A DNA stretch of 62,738 nt from an uncultured bacterium (GCA_947383005.1 CANDBT010000028.1:1-62738), one strand, 5' to 3'. Numbered from the stretch's first letter, positions 36,845 through 45,964 are shown. Numbers and translations are program-made. The notes: generated from the sequence alone by a model not told the origin.

Positions 36845-36969
36845 TATATAAGTTTAGTCGAATTTTTGCACATAATAGGACGATAAAATGTACTATATTA
36901 ATAACATTACCAAAATTCTCCAGTTTTTAATAAATCATATAACTGGGATATACAGACTAAACTTATATA
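36845..36969. promoter_or_regulatory. Perfect 15-bp inverted repeat upstream of the XRE gene
   Basis: TATATAAGTTTAGTC (36845-36859) and its exact reverse complement GACTAAACTTATATA (36955-36969) are 95 bases apart. One copy lies just before the ribosome site of the XRE gene and the other about 130 bases upstream of the start. They are candidate operators for looping self-repression, or the ends of a small insertion. Confidence 0.6.
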
Positions 36970-37030
36970 ATCAGGCAGCGGATCCGTCTCATTAGTTTTT
37001 TCATCTTCACAAAAATACTCAATTATTTAG

Positions 37031-37248
37031 CTAGTACTGCATTGCAGAAATAATAGTGAATACAGTGCTTGATATTTTCGTCATCTGTGCGTCTGCAAAG
37101 CGACGTTCTACACTCCGTTCCGGTCCTTGCTGGACAAGCGCCACTGGCGCTTAGCAACGTAGCGGTGCCTACGTCTAGCTTTGCAGGCGTGCAGAGGGCG
37201 GAAATAGCGAGTGCCGAATCCACTGAAATTTCCGCAAGGTAGTACTAG
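37031..37248. mobile_element. 218-bp foldback element R6
   Basis: The ends are CTAGTACT and AGTACTAG. About 70 bases at each end pair with each other (with scattered mismatches), including CTGCAAAGC/GCTTTGCAG at the inner end. At the apex is the block TACACTCCGTTCCGGT (37109-37124), then ACAAGCGCCACTGGCGCTT flanked by TTGCT/AGCAA. The apex block is shared with MITE R1 at 7758-7804. No coding capacity. It accounts, with the next element, for most of the 667-bp gap before the GNAT gene. Confidence 0.75.
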
Positions 37249-37249
37249 A

Positions 37250-37405
37250 ATGACCCAACTTAAATACCTTGCTGTTTCGCTGAGGATGCTTTTTCGAGAG
37301 TGCACAGGAAAAAGCGGAGGCGTAGTGGTGCTACACTGAGCATTTTTTCTGTGTGCTATCGGAAAAGCAGACCAGCGAAACGTAAGGTTATTTAAATCGG
37401 GTCAT
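37250..37405. mobile_element. 156-bp foldback element directly after R6
   Basis: The ends are ATGACCC and GGGTCAT. The arms pair for about 65 bases with few interruptions (GTTTCGCTG with CAGCGAAAC, TGCTTTT with AAAAGCA, GGAAAAA with TTTTTTC). The apex hairpin is near GTAGTGGTGCTAC. It begins two bases after R6, so the two may be one composite insertion or one inserted at the edge of the other. 37406-37495 holds nothing further recognised. Confidence 0.7.
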
Positions 37406-37495
37406 ACTTGTAAGTATGTTTGTGAATACATATACATAAGAGCACCGGCTGGCTCACCCATAAACGGGTCGATATACTCTACAAACGGCATCTGA

Positions 37496-37981
37496 TCATA
37501 TTCCATATTCCTCCTGAGCGCAATAGTTGCAAGAACCATGCGAAAAATCCTGATCAAATGATTTTTCCCAAATCATAATGTATTCAGTTTCCTGTGTTTG
37601 CAAATCCGTATTTTCTTTATCAATTTTAAAGCCTCGGCTCAAATAAAAGTTTACCGCCATTGTATTCTTTCTATAGACAGCCAAAATTAGTTTTTCTTTG
37701 TTCTTTTTTGCGATACTGAGCAGACCACTTCCTATTCCTTTCATCCTTGCTGATTTTTCCACGAATATTCCTGCGATGTAATTTCCCTCCAATCCAATAA
37801 ATCCATCTATCTTCTGATTATTTTCTGACACATAAATCTCCGCCTGAGGAATCATCACTTTCACTACGTCATAATTATTTATCCAAAACTCAGGTTTGAT
37901 AAAAGCATGAGCTTCTATGTTCGCACTAAGCCAGATAGACATAACAGTATCTATATCTGCATCTTTAAAATCCCTAGTCAT
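37496..37981 (-). CDS. GNAT family N-acetyltransferase
   Basis: The 161-residue protein has the GNAT order: an N-terminal strand and helix (DFKDADIDTVMSIWL), GFIGLEGNYIAGIFV, the acetyl-CoA loop SARMKGIGSGLL and NFYLSRGFK. The last 20 residues (from about 142) form an extra tail with two cysteines. The substrate is unknown. It resembles the YjaB/YiaC group in layout. Confidence 0.8.
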   Translation of the reverse strand: MTRDFKDADIDTVMSIWLSANIEAHAFIKPEFWINNYDVVKVMIPQAEIYVSENNQKIDGFIGLEGNYIAGIFVEKSARMKGIGSGLLSIAKKNKEKLILAVYRKNTMAVNFYLSRGFKIDKENTDLQTQETEYIMIWEKSFDQDFSHGSCNYCAQEEYGI

Positions 37982-38049
37982 TATTCCCCACCTTAGCTTT
38001 TTAACCCTGATATCCTATACAAAATCGAAGTCATAACTATAATATAATG

Positions 38050-38547
38050 CTATACTTCAATATAATATGGGCAGATATCCTCATACTCTCCATTTTTTAA
38101 CCGAAATCCACCCGGTATCACACCGAGTTGTTTAAAACCAATCCTCTCATACAAATGGCGGGCATGAATATTTGTCGCCACCACTGCATTAAATTGCAGC
38201 ACCTTAAACCCAACCTCATGCGCCTGTCTCATACAGTCCAATACCAGTTTTTCGCCAATATGAAGGCCGCGGCTTTTTGACGCAATAGCATAACTGGCGT
38301 TAGCGATGTGCCCGCATCTGCCAATATTATTAGGATGCAGAATATATACTCCCAAAATTTCTCCATCCGCTTCGTTGAATGCAACACCACAATAGCTTTG
38401 ACCGGCAAAAAAAGCCTCGCCTGTTGTGGTTGTCAAGCATTCTTCCTGTGGAAAAGCTATTCCTTCCTCCACAACTTCATTCCATATTTTTATCATCGAA
38501 CGTACATCATCTTGAACATATTTTCTTATAGAAATACCATTATCCAT
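38050..38547 (-). CDS. GNAT family N-acetyltransferase
   Basis: The 165-residue protein starts ISIRKYVQDDVRSMIKIWNEVV and has VYILHPNNIGRCGHIANASYAI, the acetyl-CoA loop KSRGLHIGEKL and HLYERIGFKQLGVIPGGFR. The layout matches phosphinothricin-type or general L-amino-acid acetyltransferases. GGGAG precedes the ATG. It is 73 bp after the alpha-galactosidase reading frame's stop on the same strand side and 68 bp before the other GNAT; the two GNATs are not close paralogues. Confidence 0.82.
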   Translation of the reverse strand: MDNGISIRKYVQDDVRSMIKIWNEVVEEGIAFPQEECLTTTTGEAFFAGQSYCGVAFNEADGEILGVYILHPNNIGRCGHIANASYAIASKSRGLHIGEKLVLDCMRQAHEVGFKVLQFNAVVATNIHARHLYERIGFKQLGVIPGGFRLKNGEYEDICPYYIEV

Positions 38548-38619
38548 TTTATCTTTCTCCCTGATTTGTATAATACTCTATGGATAAAAGAGGTTTGCAA
38601 ACATGCCTTATTTCAACTG

Positions 38620-40812
38620 CTACCTTTTCTGTCTGGCAAGATAGAACTGAAATGAAGTATACTCCGATATCTCCCGATTAATAGGAAGTCCGGCATTCAT
38701 TAAAGCTGCCCCGGAATATACGGCTTCCCCATCATTGATCCTATACATTGCTTCCGGTTCCAATCCCTTAACCCGGATATACTCTTGCGGTCCGTTACAT
38801 GTCAAATTTGTTACGACAACACTCAAGAGTGATTCGCTTTTATCCTTTGTCACATGCTGCCAGGCCGTCATATTGCCTGATTCAAAAGGATTTGTCAACC
38901 GATAATAATCACCGGTAAACAAAATGTGATAATACTTGCGGAATCGATCACTTTGCTCTTTACATATAGCCCGTTCTTCATCGGTAAGATGTGTGGCATC
39001 CAATTCATAGCCAAACGTGCCGCACATCGCCACTACCGCTTTCGTTTCTAATGGTATATATTTGCCGTTATCCGAAATATGCGCACCCATGGTACATGTC
39101 GGATATACAAAAGAAGTACCATAATGAAGTTTCAGACGGTCAATCGGATTAGTATTATCACTTACCCAATACTGGGGATAATAATGCAGCATAGCTGGAT
39201 CATAACGTCCGCCACCACCGCTGCATCCCTCAAACAAAATATCCGGATGAGTCAAAATAATCGCATCCATTACCCGATATAAACCTAATATATAGCGATG
39301 GTACACCTCTCCCTGCTTTGTTTCCGGCAGCTTATTAGACCAAATATCTGAAAGAGAACGGTTAATATCCCATTTCACATAATAAATATTCGCTTCATCC
39401 AAAATATCATTAATTTGCTTTATCAGATAATCTTGTACGTCTTTACGGCTCATATCCAAAGCCATTTGATTTCGGCTGCGCACACCCCGCCGTCCGGGAA
39501 TTTCCATAGCCCAATCCGGATGGGCGCGGTACAAATCACTGTCTTCAGAAACCATCTCCGGCTCAAACCAGATACCAAATTTCATTCCCAAATCATTAAT
39601 CTGTTCCACCAATTTACGAAGCCCGCAGCGAATTTTTTCTTCATTAACAAACCAATCCCCCAATCCACTGTTATCGTCATCCCGTTTGCCGAACCATCCG
39701 TCATCCATTACCAGCAAATCCACACCCATATCTTTAGCTGCTCTGGCAATTTTTATCAGCTTCACATCGTCAAAATCCATAAAAGCTGCTTCCCAGCTAT
39801 TAATCAACACCGGCCGCATAACATCGCTGACGAACTTACTCTTGCAAAGATTGGTACGGTAAAAATCATGATATAAATGACTTAAACCGGTAAAACCATG
39901 CTCACTAAAGGCCATAACTACTTCCGGCCCTTCAAAGGTTTCCCCTGGTTTCAGTTCATACACAAACTGTTTGGGATTAATTCCCATGACCAATCGAAGC
40001 TGATCATATTGGTCCAGTTCAACCTCCGCCAAAAAATTCCCACTGTACATCAATGAAAAACCGTAGCATTTCCCGTAATCTTCCGTAGTCTCCCGATCAC
40101 AGAGAACAACAAACGGATTTTGCTGATGACTGGAAGATCCCCGAACGCTTCCAATTGTATGGATGTGATGAGTCATATGCTGGCGTTCTACCTGACGCTC
40201 CTGCCCATAACGGCCAGGCAGACTGACTAAATCAAAATTAGCGCCATTTAGAAAATCCAGACATGTAGACATGATCTTCTTTAAATGAATAGGCTTGTCT
40301 CCCTTATTGACTACTTTTACCGCACGGGTAATCACATCTGCCTCTTCAAATACACCATATAAAAGCTCTACCTGTACATTGCTGACAACATCGCTCAAGG
40401 TCACAATCAATGTATCTGCCGTATCTTGCTTATTGGCAAATACACAGGGCAGCGTCTCTAACTGATATTTCCCTTTACTTATCTTATAACCGGCAGTCTT
40501 CCCGTTATAAGAATAGCTGCCATCCCCATTCACAATTTCAATGCTGGTAGTACGGAAATCTCCTTGCTGCTGAGTAGAAAATTCCTGTGGCTGAGCATCC
40601 AGGGAGAAAGTCCTCACATCCCGGGATTCATAAGGATTTCCAGAAAATCCCCGGTCATACTGCATAATCTGATAACTCATATCTGTATCGCAAATGCTCG
40701 GGCCATAATAAAGATGCAGCAGATAATCCAAGTTGCCAATCTTCATTTGATAAGAAGAGTGCTTTGTATGAAGAGTGAGAGTTTTACTCTTTTTGTTTTC
40801 AATGATTCCCAT
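38620..40812 (-). CDS. GH36 alpha-galactosidase
   Basis: The 730-residue enzyme has an N-terminal beta-sandwich domain (1-300), a TIM barrel with the nucleophile in YVKWDINRSLSD and the acid/base in SDNTNPIDR, and a C-terminal beta domain. The CSGGGGRYDP motif near residue 530 is typical of GH36 group I enzymes such as AgaA/AgaB. It has no signal peptide, so it works inside the cell on imported raffinose-type sugars. AAAGGAGG precedes the ATG. No transporter or regulator is adjacent. Confidence 0.95.
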   Translation of the reverse strand: MGIIENKKSKTLTLHTKHSSYQMKIGNLDYLLHLYYGPSICDTDMSYQIMQYDRGFSGNPYESRDVRTFSLDAQPQEFSTQQQGDFRTTSIEIVNGDGSYSYNGKTAGYKISKGKYQLETLPCVFANKQDTADTLIVTLSDVVSNVQVELLYGVFEEADVITRAVKVVNKGDKPIHLKKIMSTCLDFLNGANFDLVSLPGRYGQERQVERQHMTHHIHTIGSVRGSSSHQQNPFVVLCDRETTEDYGKCYGFSLMYSGNFLAEVELDQYDQLRLVMGINPKQFVYELKPGETFEGPEVVMAFSEHGFTGLSHLYHDFYRTNLCKSKFVSDVMRPVLINSWEAAFMDFDDVKLIKIARAAKDMGVDLLVMDDGWFGKRDDDNSGLGDWFVNEEKIRCGLRKLVEQINDLGMKFGIWFEPEMVSEDSDLYRAHPDWAMEIPGRRGVRSRNQMALDMSRKDVQDYLIKQINDILDEANIYYVKWDINRSLSDIWSNKLPETKQGEVYHRYILGLYRVMDAIILTHPDILFEGCSGGGGRYDPAMLHYYPQYWVSDNTNPIDRLKLHYGTSFVYPTCTMGAHISDNGKYIPLETKAVVAMCGTFGYELDATHLTDEERAICKEQSDRFRKYYHILFTGDYYRLTNPFESGNMTAWQHVTKDKSESLLSVVVTNLTCNGPQEYIRVKGLEPEAMYRINDGEAVYSGAALMNAGLPINREISEYTSFQFYLARQKR

Positions 40813-40959
40813 AAAACGCCTCCTTTGGCTTTACTTTTTCCCTTTATTTCCATAATGCAGAAGCATGTATGATTTATGTGTATTCTATCATATCCTTCCC
40901 CAAATATTATAGGCTTAATGAAATAAAAAACAGGAAAAATGTAAAGCAAAGCAACAGTC

Positions 40960-41272
40960 CAAACAGATTTGTGCGTTTGCCGCTCTGACCATGCGATATC
41001 ACGTTCTTTGGGTAAAATGTTATGGCAACAGGCATCCGGCTTGTCGAACTTTTGCGCCAGATCGCGGCTGCAACAGCAGCCATTTTCCTTATGCACACAG
41101 TGCGCATCCACCTGGAGGGTTTTGTTTCATAGGGTGCGGCCCGCACGCCGCTTTAGCAGCATATTCCTCTGTGCGAGCCTGTGCAATCAAGTAGGGAAGA
41201 GCCATCTTTCCCTACCCGTCGCGCGGCCCGCGTGCTGCATCAGCAGCAAACTTCCATACGCGGGCCTGTGCA
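40960..41272. repeat. GC-rich structured intergenic repeats
   Basis: Two copies of a unit of about 57 bp (41139-41195 and 41221-41277) share GGCCCGC, AGCAGCA and GCCTGTGCA. In the second unit GCCCGCGT pairs perfectly with ACGCGGGC; in the first, GCCCGCAC pairs with GTGCGAGC with one mismatch. A more degenerate copy lies near 41063-41110. Between the units is a GTAGGGAA/TTCCCTAC hairpin. The gap is 512 bp; apart from this and the leuA terminator I see no gene. Open frames across it are composition artefacts. Confidence 0.65.
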
Positions 41273-41273
41273 T

Positions 41274-41302
41274 AAAAAAAGACTGCCACAAAATTGTGAC
41301 AG
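41274..41302 (-). terminator. Terminator of leuA
   Basis: CTGTCACAA pairs with TTGTGGCAG (plus-strand positions 41283-41302). On the minus strand it is followed by seven Ts. Confidence 0.9.
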
Positions 41303-41324
41303 CCTCGTAAATTAAAGAATAAAA

Positions 41325-42998
41325 TTAAGAATAGAATAATCTGTTGATGGCGCTGAATATACCACGAATCGAAGCTCTGGTGATATTGGCACTGATTCCG
41401 ACACCATACGTCACTCGTCCGCTTTCCTGATCCATCAAATGAATATAAGAAGCCGCCTGAGCATTTGAACCCATCTGAAGTGCATGTTCACTATAATCCA
41501 TTACCTTAATCTGAATACCCAGTTCTTTTTCCAACCCTCGTTGTACGGCATCAATAGGACCGTTGCCAATACCTTCAAAAACCTTCTCTATACCATTGTT
41601 TGTATAAGTTACCCTGGCCAAAGTCGCATACACATCCGGCTCGACCTCCGTATCGGTAATCTGGCACTTACGGAAATGCATCGGCTCCTTTTTATTTAAA
41701 TAGCAGGCACGAAATTCATCCATAATCTGCTCTGGCGCCACCTCTCCCTGTTTTTCAGAAATCTTCTGAATCACATCGGCAAATTCTTTGTGCATACCTT
41801 TTGGCAGCTTAAAACCATAGAAAGTATCCATGACAAAAGCCACACCGCCTTTGCCGGATTGGCTGTTGATTCGAACAATCGGCTCATATTCTCTCCCGAT
41901 ATCCGACGGATCGATAGGAAGATATGGAACCTCCCAAAATTCTCCGCCGCGTTCTTTGAGAGCCTGCATTCCTTTATTAATCGCATCCTGATGAGAACCT
42001 GAAAAAGCAGTAAAAACCAACTTTCCGGCATAAGGATGCCGAGGATCAATCTGCATTTTTGTGCAGCGCTCATATACTTCGCTGATAGACCGTATATTCT
42101 CAATAGCCAGCTTCGGATCAATACCTTGAGAAAACATATTGTAAGCCAAGGTTAAAATATCTACATTTCCCGTACGTTCACCATTGCCAAACAAAGTTCC
42201 CTCTACACGGTCTGCGCCTGCCTGTAAAGCCAACTCCGTAGCCGCCACGCCGGTTCCCCGGTCATTATGAGGATGAACGCTTAAAATAATGCTGTCTCTG
42301 TCTTTAAAGTGTTTGTTCATCCACTCAATTTGATCAGCATATACATTAGGAGTAGTCATTTCCACAGTAGACGGAAGATTAAAAATAATCGGTTTCTCTG
42401 GCGTTGCCTGTCCCCAGGTATCCTGTACCGCCGTACAAATCTCCAAAGCATAATCCAATTCAGTACCGGTAAAACTCTCAGGAGAATACTCTAACAGTAA
42501 ATCACCATCATAACTCAACGCATATTTCTTGACCAACTCGGTACCATCAATTGCAATCTGCTTGATCTCTTCTTTATTCTTATGAAATACTACATCACGC
42601 TGCAACGTAGATGTAGAATTGTATATATGGACAATCACTTTCTTTGTCCCTTGAATTGCCTCAAATGTCCTTTTGATTAAATGCTCCCTGCACTGAACCA
42701 GCACCTGCACCCTCACATCATCAGGAATCAGATGCCGTTCTACTAATTGACGTAAAAAATCGAATTCAATCTGCGACGCTGCCGGAAACCCAACCTCAAT
42801 TTCCTTAAACCCCAGCTTCACCAACATGTTGAAGAACTCAATTTTTTCTTCTACAACCATAGGTTCAATCAATGCCTGATTGCCATCCCGCAAATCTACG
42901 CTGCACCATACAGGCGCGCTTTCTATTTGCTTATTCGGCCATTCCCTCTCAGGATAATTTATAGCAGGAACTCTTTTATATCTCTTAACATTCAACAT
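41325..42998 (-). CDS. leuA: 2-isopropylmalate synthase, type 2 (long form)
   Basis: The 557-residue protein has the metal motif CSVDLRDGNQAL, a TIM barrel with HPHNDRGTGVA and GTLFGNGERTGN, and a C-terminal LeuA dimer domain (from about residue 425) for leucine feedback. The layout matches the actinobacterial/yeast-like long form. It condenses acetyl-CoA with 2-oxoisovalerate. leuBCD are not in the window. AGGAGG precedes the ATG, and a long leader lies upstream. Confidence 0.94.
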   Translation of the reverse strand: MLNVKRYKRVPAINYPEREWPNKQIESAPVWCSVDLRDGNQALIEPMVVEEKIEFFNMLVKLGFKEIEVGFPAASQIEFDFLRQLVERHLIPDDVRVQVLVQCREHLIKRTFEAIQGTKKVIVHIYNSTSTLQRDVVFHKNKEEIKQIAIDGTELVKKYALSYDGDLLLEYSPESFTGTELDYALEICTAVQDTWGQATPEKPIIFNLPSTVEMTTPNVYADQIEWMNKHFKDRDSIILSVHPHNDRGTGVAATELALQAGADRVEGTLFGNGERTGNVDILTLAYNMFSQGIDPKLAIENIRSISEVYERCTKMQIDPRHPYAGKLVFTAFSGSHQDAINKGMQALKERGGEFWEVPYLPIDPSDIGREYEPIVRINSQSGKGGVAFVMDTFYGFKLPKGMHKEFADVIQKISEKQGEVAPEQIMDEFRACYLNKKEPMHFRKCQITDTEVEPDVYATLARVTYTNNGIEKVFEGIGNGPIDAVQRGLEKELGIQIKVMDYSEHALQMGSNAQAASYIHLMDQESGRVTYGVGISANITRASIRGIFSAINRLFYS

Positions 42999-43008
42999 GA
43001 TTTTCCTC

Positions 43009-43258
43009 CTTGTATTTATAGTCTGATAACTGATCTGTCAAATCCAGTTACACAATCTTTTTCACTTAGCTGTCATATGTAATCCTGCATTAACTCCTGG
43101 AATACACCAATCATCCACAGCTTCACAGTCGGTAAATCACGCCATAATTTTCGACAATAAAAATTGTCACGCTTTTGAGCCTAACCCCATCTTCATCATT
43201 CCTTTACTTAATGGATTTTCAGCACTGGCAGCTATTCATCACTTTTACCGTTGCCAGC
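43009..43258 (-). promoter_or_regulatory. Long structured leader of leuA, class not recognised
   Basis: From the promoter at 43267-43295 to the ATG there are about 260 bases. Near the 5' end CTGGCA/TGCCAG (43225-43257) form a stem; then GACAAT/ATTGTC (43153-43168) form a short hairpin. A repeated GCGTGA appears twice about 30 bases apart. The T-box core (GGGTGGNACCGCG-like) was looked for and not seen. A short frame (ATGATGAAGATGGGG...) has one leucine codon only. Regulation by leucine is an inference from the gene. Confidence 0.5.
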
Positions 43259-43266
43259 GTTTTTTC

Positions 43267-43295
43267 ATTTTATCACAATTTCAAATGACATGCAA
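43267..43295 (-). promoter_or_regulatory. Promoter of leuA
   Basis: On the minus strand TTGCAT (43290-43295), 17 bases, then TAAAAT (43267-43272). Confidence 0.6.
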
Positions 43296-43336
43296 GCAGT
43301 TTTCCTCTATGCAGCTTTCTATAACTTACTATTTTT

Positions 43337-43493
43337 GTAACAGTTCAGATGGATATCTTCTTGTTTATACATACGGGGCGCCCAAAGGAAGATGTCAGCC
43401 AAAGCTGACGGGTGCCCGGTACGGCAAGTAGAGGAAGTATCCTCCTCTCGATTTGACAGAGCAGACAAAAAGATACCCCCTGTGAACAGTCAC
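43337..43493. mobile_element. MITE-like element R2
   Basis: The ends are GTAACAGTTCAGATGG and CCTGTGAACAGTCAC, and the imperfect terminal pairing continues for about 30 bases (ATATCTTCTTGT against ACAAAAAGATA). Inside are GTCAGC-CAAA-GCTGAC within a GGGCGCCC/GGGTGCCC stem, and GAGGA/TCCTC. No clear target duplication is seen. It sits 4 bp from the glmM stop and just upstream of the leuA promoter region, filling the rest of this 499-bp gap. Confidence 0.65.
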
Positions 43494-43497
43494 AAAA

Positions 43498-44868
43498 TCA
43501 AAGTACATGTCCTTGTTCTTCCATAACTTGTATTACCTGATCCACATACTTTTCGCACAATTCCTGACTGGATGCCTCTACCATAACCCGCACAAGAGGC
43601 TCAGTACCAGACTGCCGCAGCAAAATACGTCCGTCATTGCCGAGGCTTTCCGCAACTTTTTCCACTTGCGCCTGTACCTTTGGATCATCTTGCGCCAACT
43701 GCTTATCTTTCACCCGAACATTTTTTAATACCTGCGGAAATATCTCTATTTCTCCAGCTAATTTACTCAACGGTTCTTTTTTCTCAAGCATAACTTCCAT
43801 TACTTTTAAAGACGTAAGAATTCCGTCACCGGTAGTGGCATGTTTACTGAAAATAATATGGCCTGACTGCTCGCCGCCCAGGCAGTTACCATTAACTGCC
43901 ATATTTTCATAAACATATTTATCGCCTACCGCTGTTTTCTCGTAAGAAATACCTTCCCGATCAAAAGCTTTGTACAAGCCAAAATTGGACATAACTGTTG
44001 TTACTACCGTATTGTTTACCAGAGAACCACACTCTTTCATGTATTTTCCACAGATATACATAATTTTATCTCCGTCAACAACTTTTCCGTTTTCATCTAC
44101 GGCAATGCATCGGTCCGCATCACCATCGTAGGCAAAACCGAGATCACAGTTATTATCCTTTACAACCTTTTGCAACACATGAATATGAGTAGAGCCGCAA
44201 TCCGTATTGATATTCAAACCATTGGGATTGTTATTAATCACATGGGTTTCCGCCCCCAAAGCATCAAATACATTTTTTGCAATTGCTGAGGCGCTGCCGT
44301 TGGCACAATCTAAAGCCACCTTTTTATTTTTGAAAGAACGAGTTGCGATGGAAATCAGATAACCGATATACCGGTTTCTCCCTGCTGCAAAATCAATGGT
44401 ACGTCCGATCTGATCCTTTTGCGCAAAAGGAATCTCTCCAATTTCTCCATCCAGATAGCGCTCGATTTCCGCAATAACATTTTCCTCTAATTTTTCTCCC
44501 ATACCATTGATAACCTTTATTCCGTTATCATAATATGGATTATGGCTGGCAGAAATCATGATTCCACAGTCAAACCCTTCTGTACGAACTACATAGGATA
44601 CACTGGGAGTAGTTGTTACATGAAGCAAATAAACATCTGTCCCGGATGCGGTCAACCCAGCTACCAAAGAATACTCAAACATATAACTGCTTCTCCTCGT
44701 ATCCTTGCCGATGACCACACGACACCGCCCTTCCGGATTCTGAGGAGTAATCTGGCTTTTCTTTCCATAATACCAGCCTAAGAAACGTCCCACCTGATAA
44801 GCATGTTCCACAGTCAAATTCACATTGGCTTCTCCGCGAAAACCATCAGTGCCAAAATATTTTCCCAT
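43498..44868 (-). CDS. glmM: Phosphoglucosamine mutase
   Basis: The 456-residue protein begins GKYFGTDGFRGEAN, and has the phosphoserine loop MISASHNPYYDNG (about residue 104), metal loop DGDADRC, sugar loop GEQSGH and phosphate loop RQSGTEPLVRVM. It makes glucosamine 1-phosphate for UDP-GlcNAc. GGGGAG precedes the ATG. It is flanked on both sides by MITE-like elements R2 and R3. Confidence 0.95.
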   Translation of the reverse strand: MGKYFGTDGFRGEANVNLTVEHAYQVGRFLGWYYGKKSQITPQNPEGRCRVVIGKDTRRSSYMFEYSLVAGLTASGTDVYLLHVTTTPSVSYVVRTEGFDCGIMISASHNPYYDNGIKVINGMGEKLEENVIAEIERYLDGEIGEIPFAQKDQIGRTIDFAAGRNRYIGYLISIATRSFKNKKVALDCANGSASAIAKNVFDALGAETHVINNNPNGLNINTDCGSTHIHVLQKVVKDNNCDLGFAYDGDADRCIAVDENGKVVDGDKIMYICGKYMKECGSLVNNTVVTTVMSNFGLYKAFDREGISYEKTAVGDKYVYENMAVNGNCLGGEQSGHIIFSKHATTGDGILTSLKVMEVMLEKKEPLSKLAGEIEIFPQVLKNVRVKDKQLAQDDPKVQAQVEKVAESLGNDGRILLRQSGTEPLVRVMVEASSQELCEKYVDQVIQVMEEQGHVL

Positions 44869-44895
44869 AATTAATCTCCCCTCTATATTTTAATT

Positions 44896-45046
44896 GTAAC
44901 AGTTCATACGGGCATCTTCTTGCCCGTCTACGCCGGACAAGAAGCATCGAATGTCCATCCAATGTGGAATTTAACATGGATTTTGGCTTACAAGCAAGCT
45001 TGACACCCAAAATTCATGTTAAATTCTCCACCGTCTGAACTGTTAC
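44896..45046. mobile_element. MITE-like element R3
   Basis: The 151-bp element ends in GTAACAGTTCATACGG and CCGTCTGAACTGTTAC and is flanked by TTTTAATT and CTTTAATT (7 of 8 match). Inside, GAATTTAACATG pairs with CATGTTAAATTC across CAAGCAAGCTTG. It is about 80% identical, by eye, to R4 at 60588-60736, which is in the opposite orientation. It lies between rfbD and glmM. Confidence 0.75.
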
Positions 45047-45079
45047 CTTTAATTAGCATATTCTCAATATATTCTAATT

Positions 45080-45943
45080 CTATACCTGCTGATTATTTAT
45101 AGCTATAAGGAATCGTGCCAGAGCATCCTGCCAAGGCGGAAGAAGTGCAAAACCATTAGCTATCAACTTTTCTTTGCTCATTCGGCTATTTTCCGGTCTT
45201 TTCGCTTTTGCCGCAAATTCCAAACTGCTGACGGGCGTTACCTTTACTTCATCCATTCCTGCCTGACGAAAAATCTCCTTAGCAAATTCATACCAACTGC
45301 ACAGCCCCTCATTAGTGGCATGATAACAACCAAATTTATCTGTCTGCACCATATCAACCAGAAGCCTGGCCAAATCATACGTGTAAGTAGGAGAACCCAC
45401 TTGATCGTCTACTACGGAAACCGCTCCTCTTTCTTTTCCCAACCTCAGCATAGTCTTAATAAAATTATTTCCGGCCACACCAAATACCCAGGCGATTCGG
45501 ACAATAAAATAATCATCCAGCAATTCCTCTATGGCCAGCTCTCCTTCATATTTTGTCAGTCCATAGACATTCAAAGGCGCTCTCTCATCATCTGGTTCCC
45601 ACGGCCGGGTACCTTGACCATCAAATACATAATCCGTGCTGATATACATTAACTTTATTCCGGCCTCACGGCAAGCCAAAGCAACATTGCGGGTTCCGTC
45701 GCTATTGATTTTCCGGCACAATTCCACATGGTCTTCGGCAGCATCTACTGCAGTATATGCAGCACAATGGATAACCGCGTCTGCATTTGCCTGGGAAATT
45801 ACCCGACGGCAAGCCTGAGCATCGGTAATATCCATTTCCTCCACATCGACACCAATGCCTGTAAGCCCTTGTTTTTTCAATTCATTCATTAAATCTGTAC
45901 CTAACTGCCCTTTGGCGCCAGTTACCATAATTCTCATAGCCAT
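45080..45943 (-). CDS. rfbD: dTDP-4-dehydrorhamnose reductase
   Basis: The 287-residue short-chain dehydrogenase has MVTGAKGQLGTDL, YISTDYVFDG, the catalytic YGLTKYEGE and RIAWVFG. It makes dTDP-L-rhamnose from the 4-keto sugar. Start: GGAGG nine bases before the ATG at MAMRIMV; seven codons of upstream frame overlap that site. It follows rfbB by 21 bp. Confidence 0.93.
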   Translation of the reverse strand: MAMRIMVTGAKGQLGTDLMNELKKQGLTGIGVDVEEMDITDAQACRRVISQANADAVIHCAAYTAVDAAEDHVELCRKINSDGTRNVALACREAGIKLMYISTDYVFDGQGTRPWEPDDERAPLNVYGLTKYEGELAIEELLDDYFIVRIAWVFGVAGNNFIKTMLRLGKERGAVSVVDDQVGSPTYTYDLARLLVDMVQTDKFGCYHATNEGLCSWYEFAKEIFRQAGMDEVKVTPVSSLEFAAKAKRPENSRMSKEKLIANGFALLPPWQDALARFLIAINNQQV

Positions 45944-45964
45944 TTTCAAAATCCTCCATCCCAA

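Noticed and set aside
37031-37405. CRISPR array, because of repeated blocks
   Set aside because: The blocks are inverted, not direct repeats at regular spacing, and no cas genes are near.
40743-41310. Overlapping open frames of 66-122 codons on both strands between the alpha-galactosidase gene and leuA
   Set aside because: They follow the GC-rich hairpin repeats and have no start signals; the DNA is better explained as structured repeats.
43009-43258. T-box or leucine attenuator in the leuA leader
   Set aside because: The conserved T-box core and a run of leucine codons were looked for and not found; left as an unknown leader.
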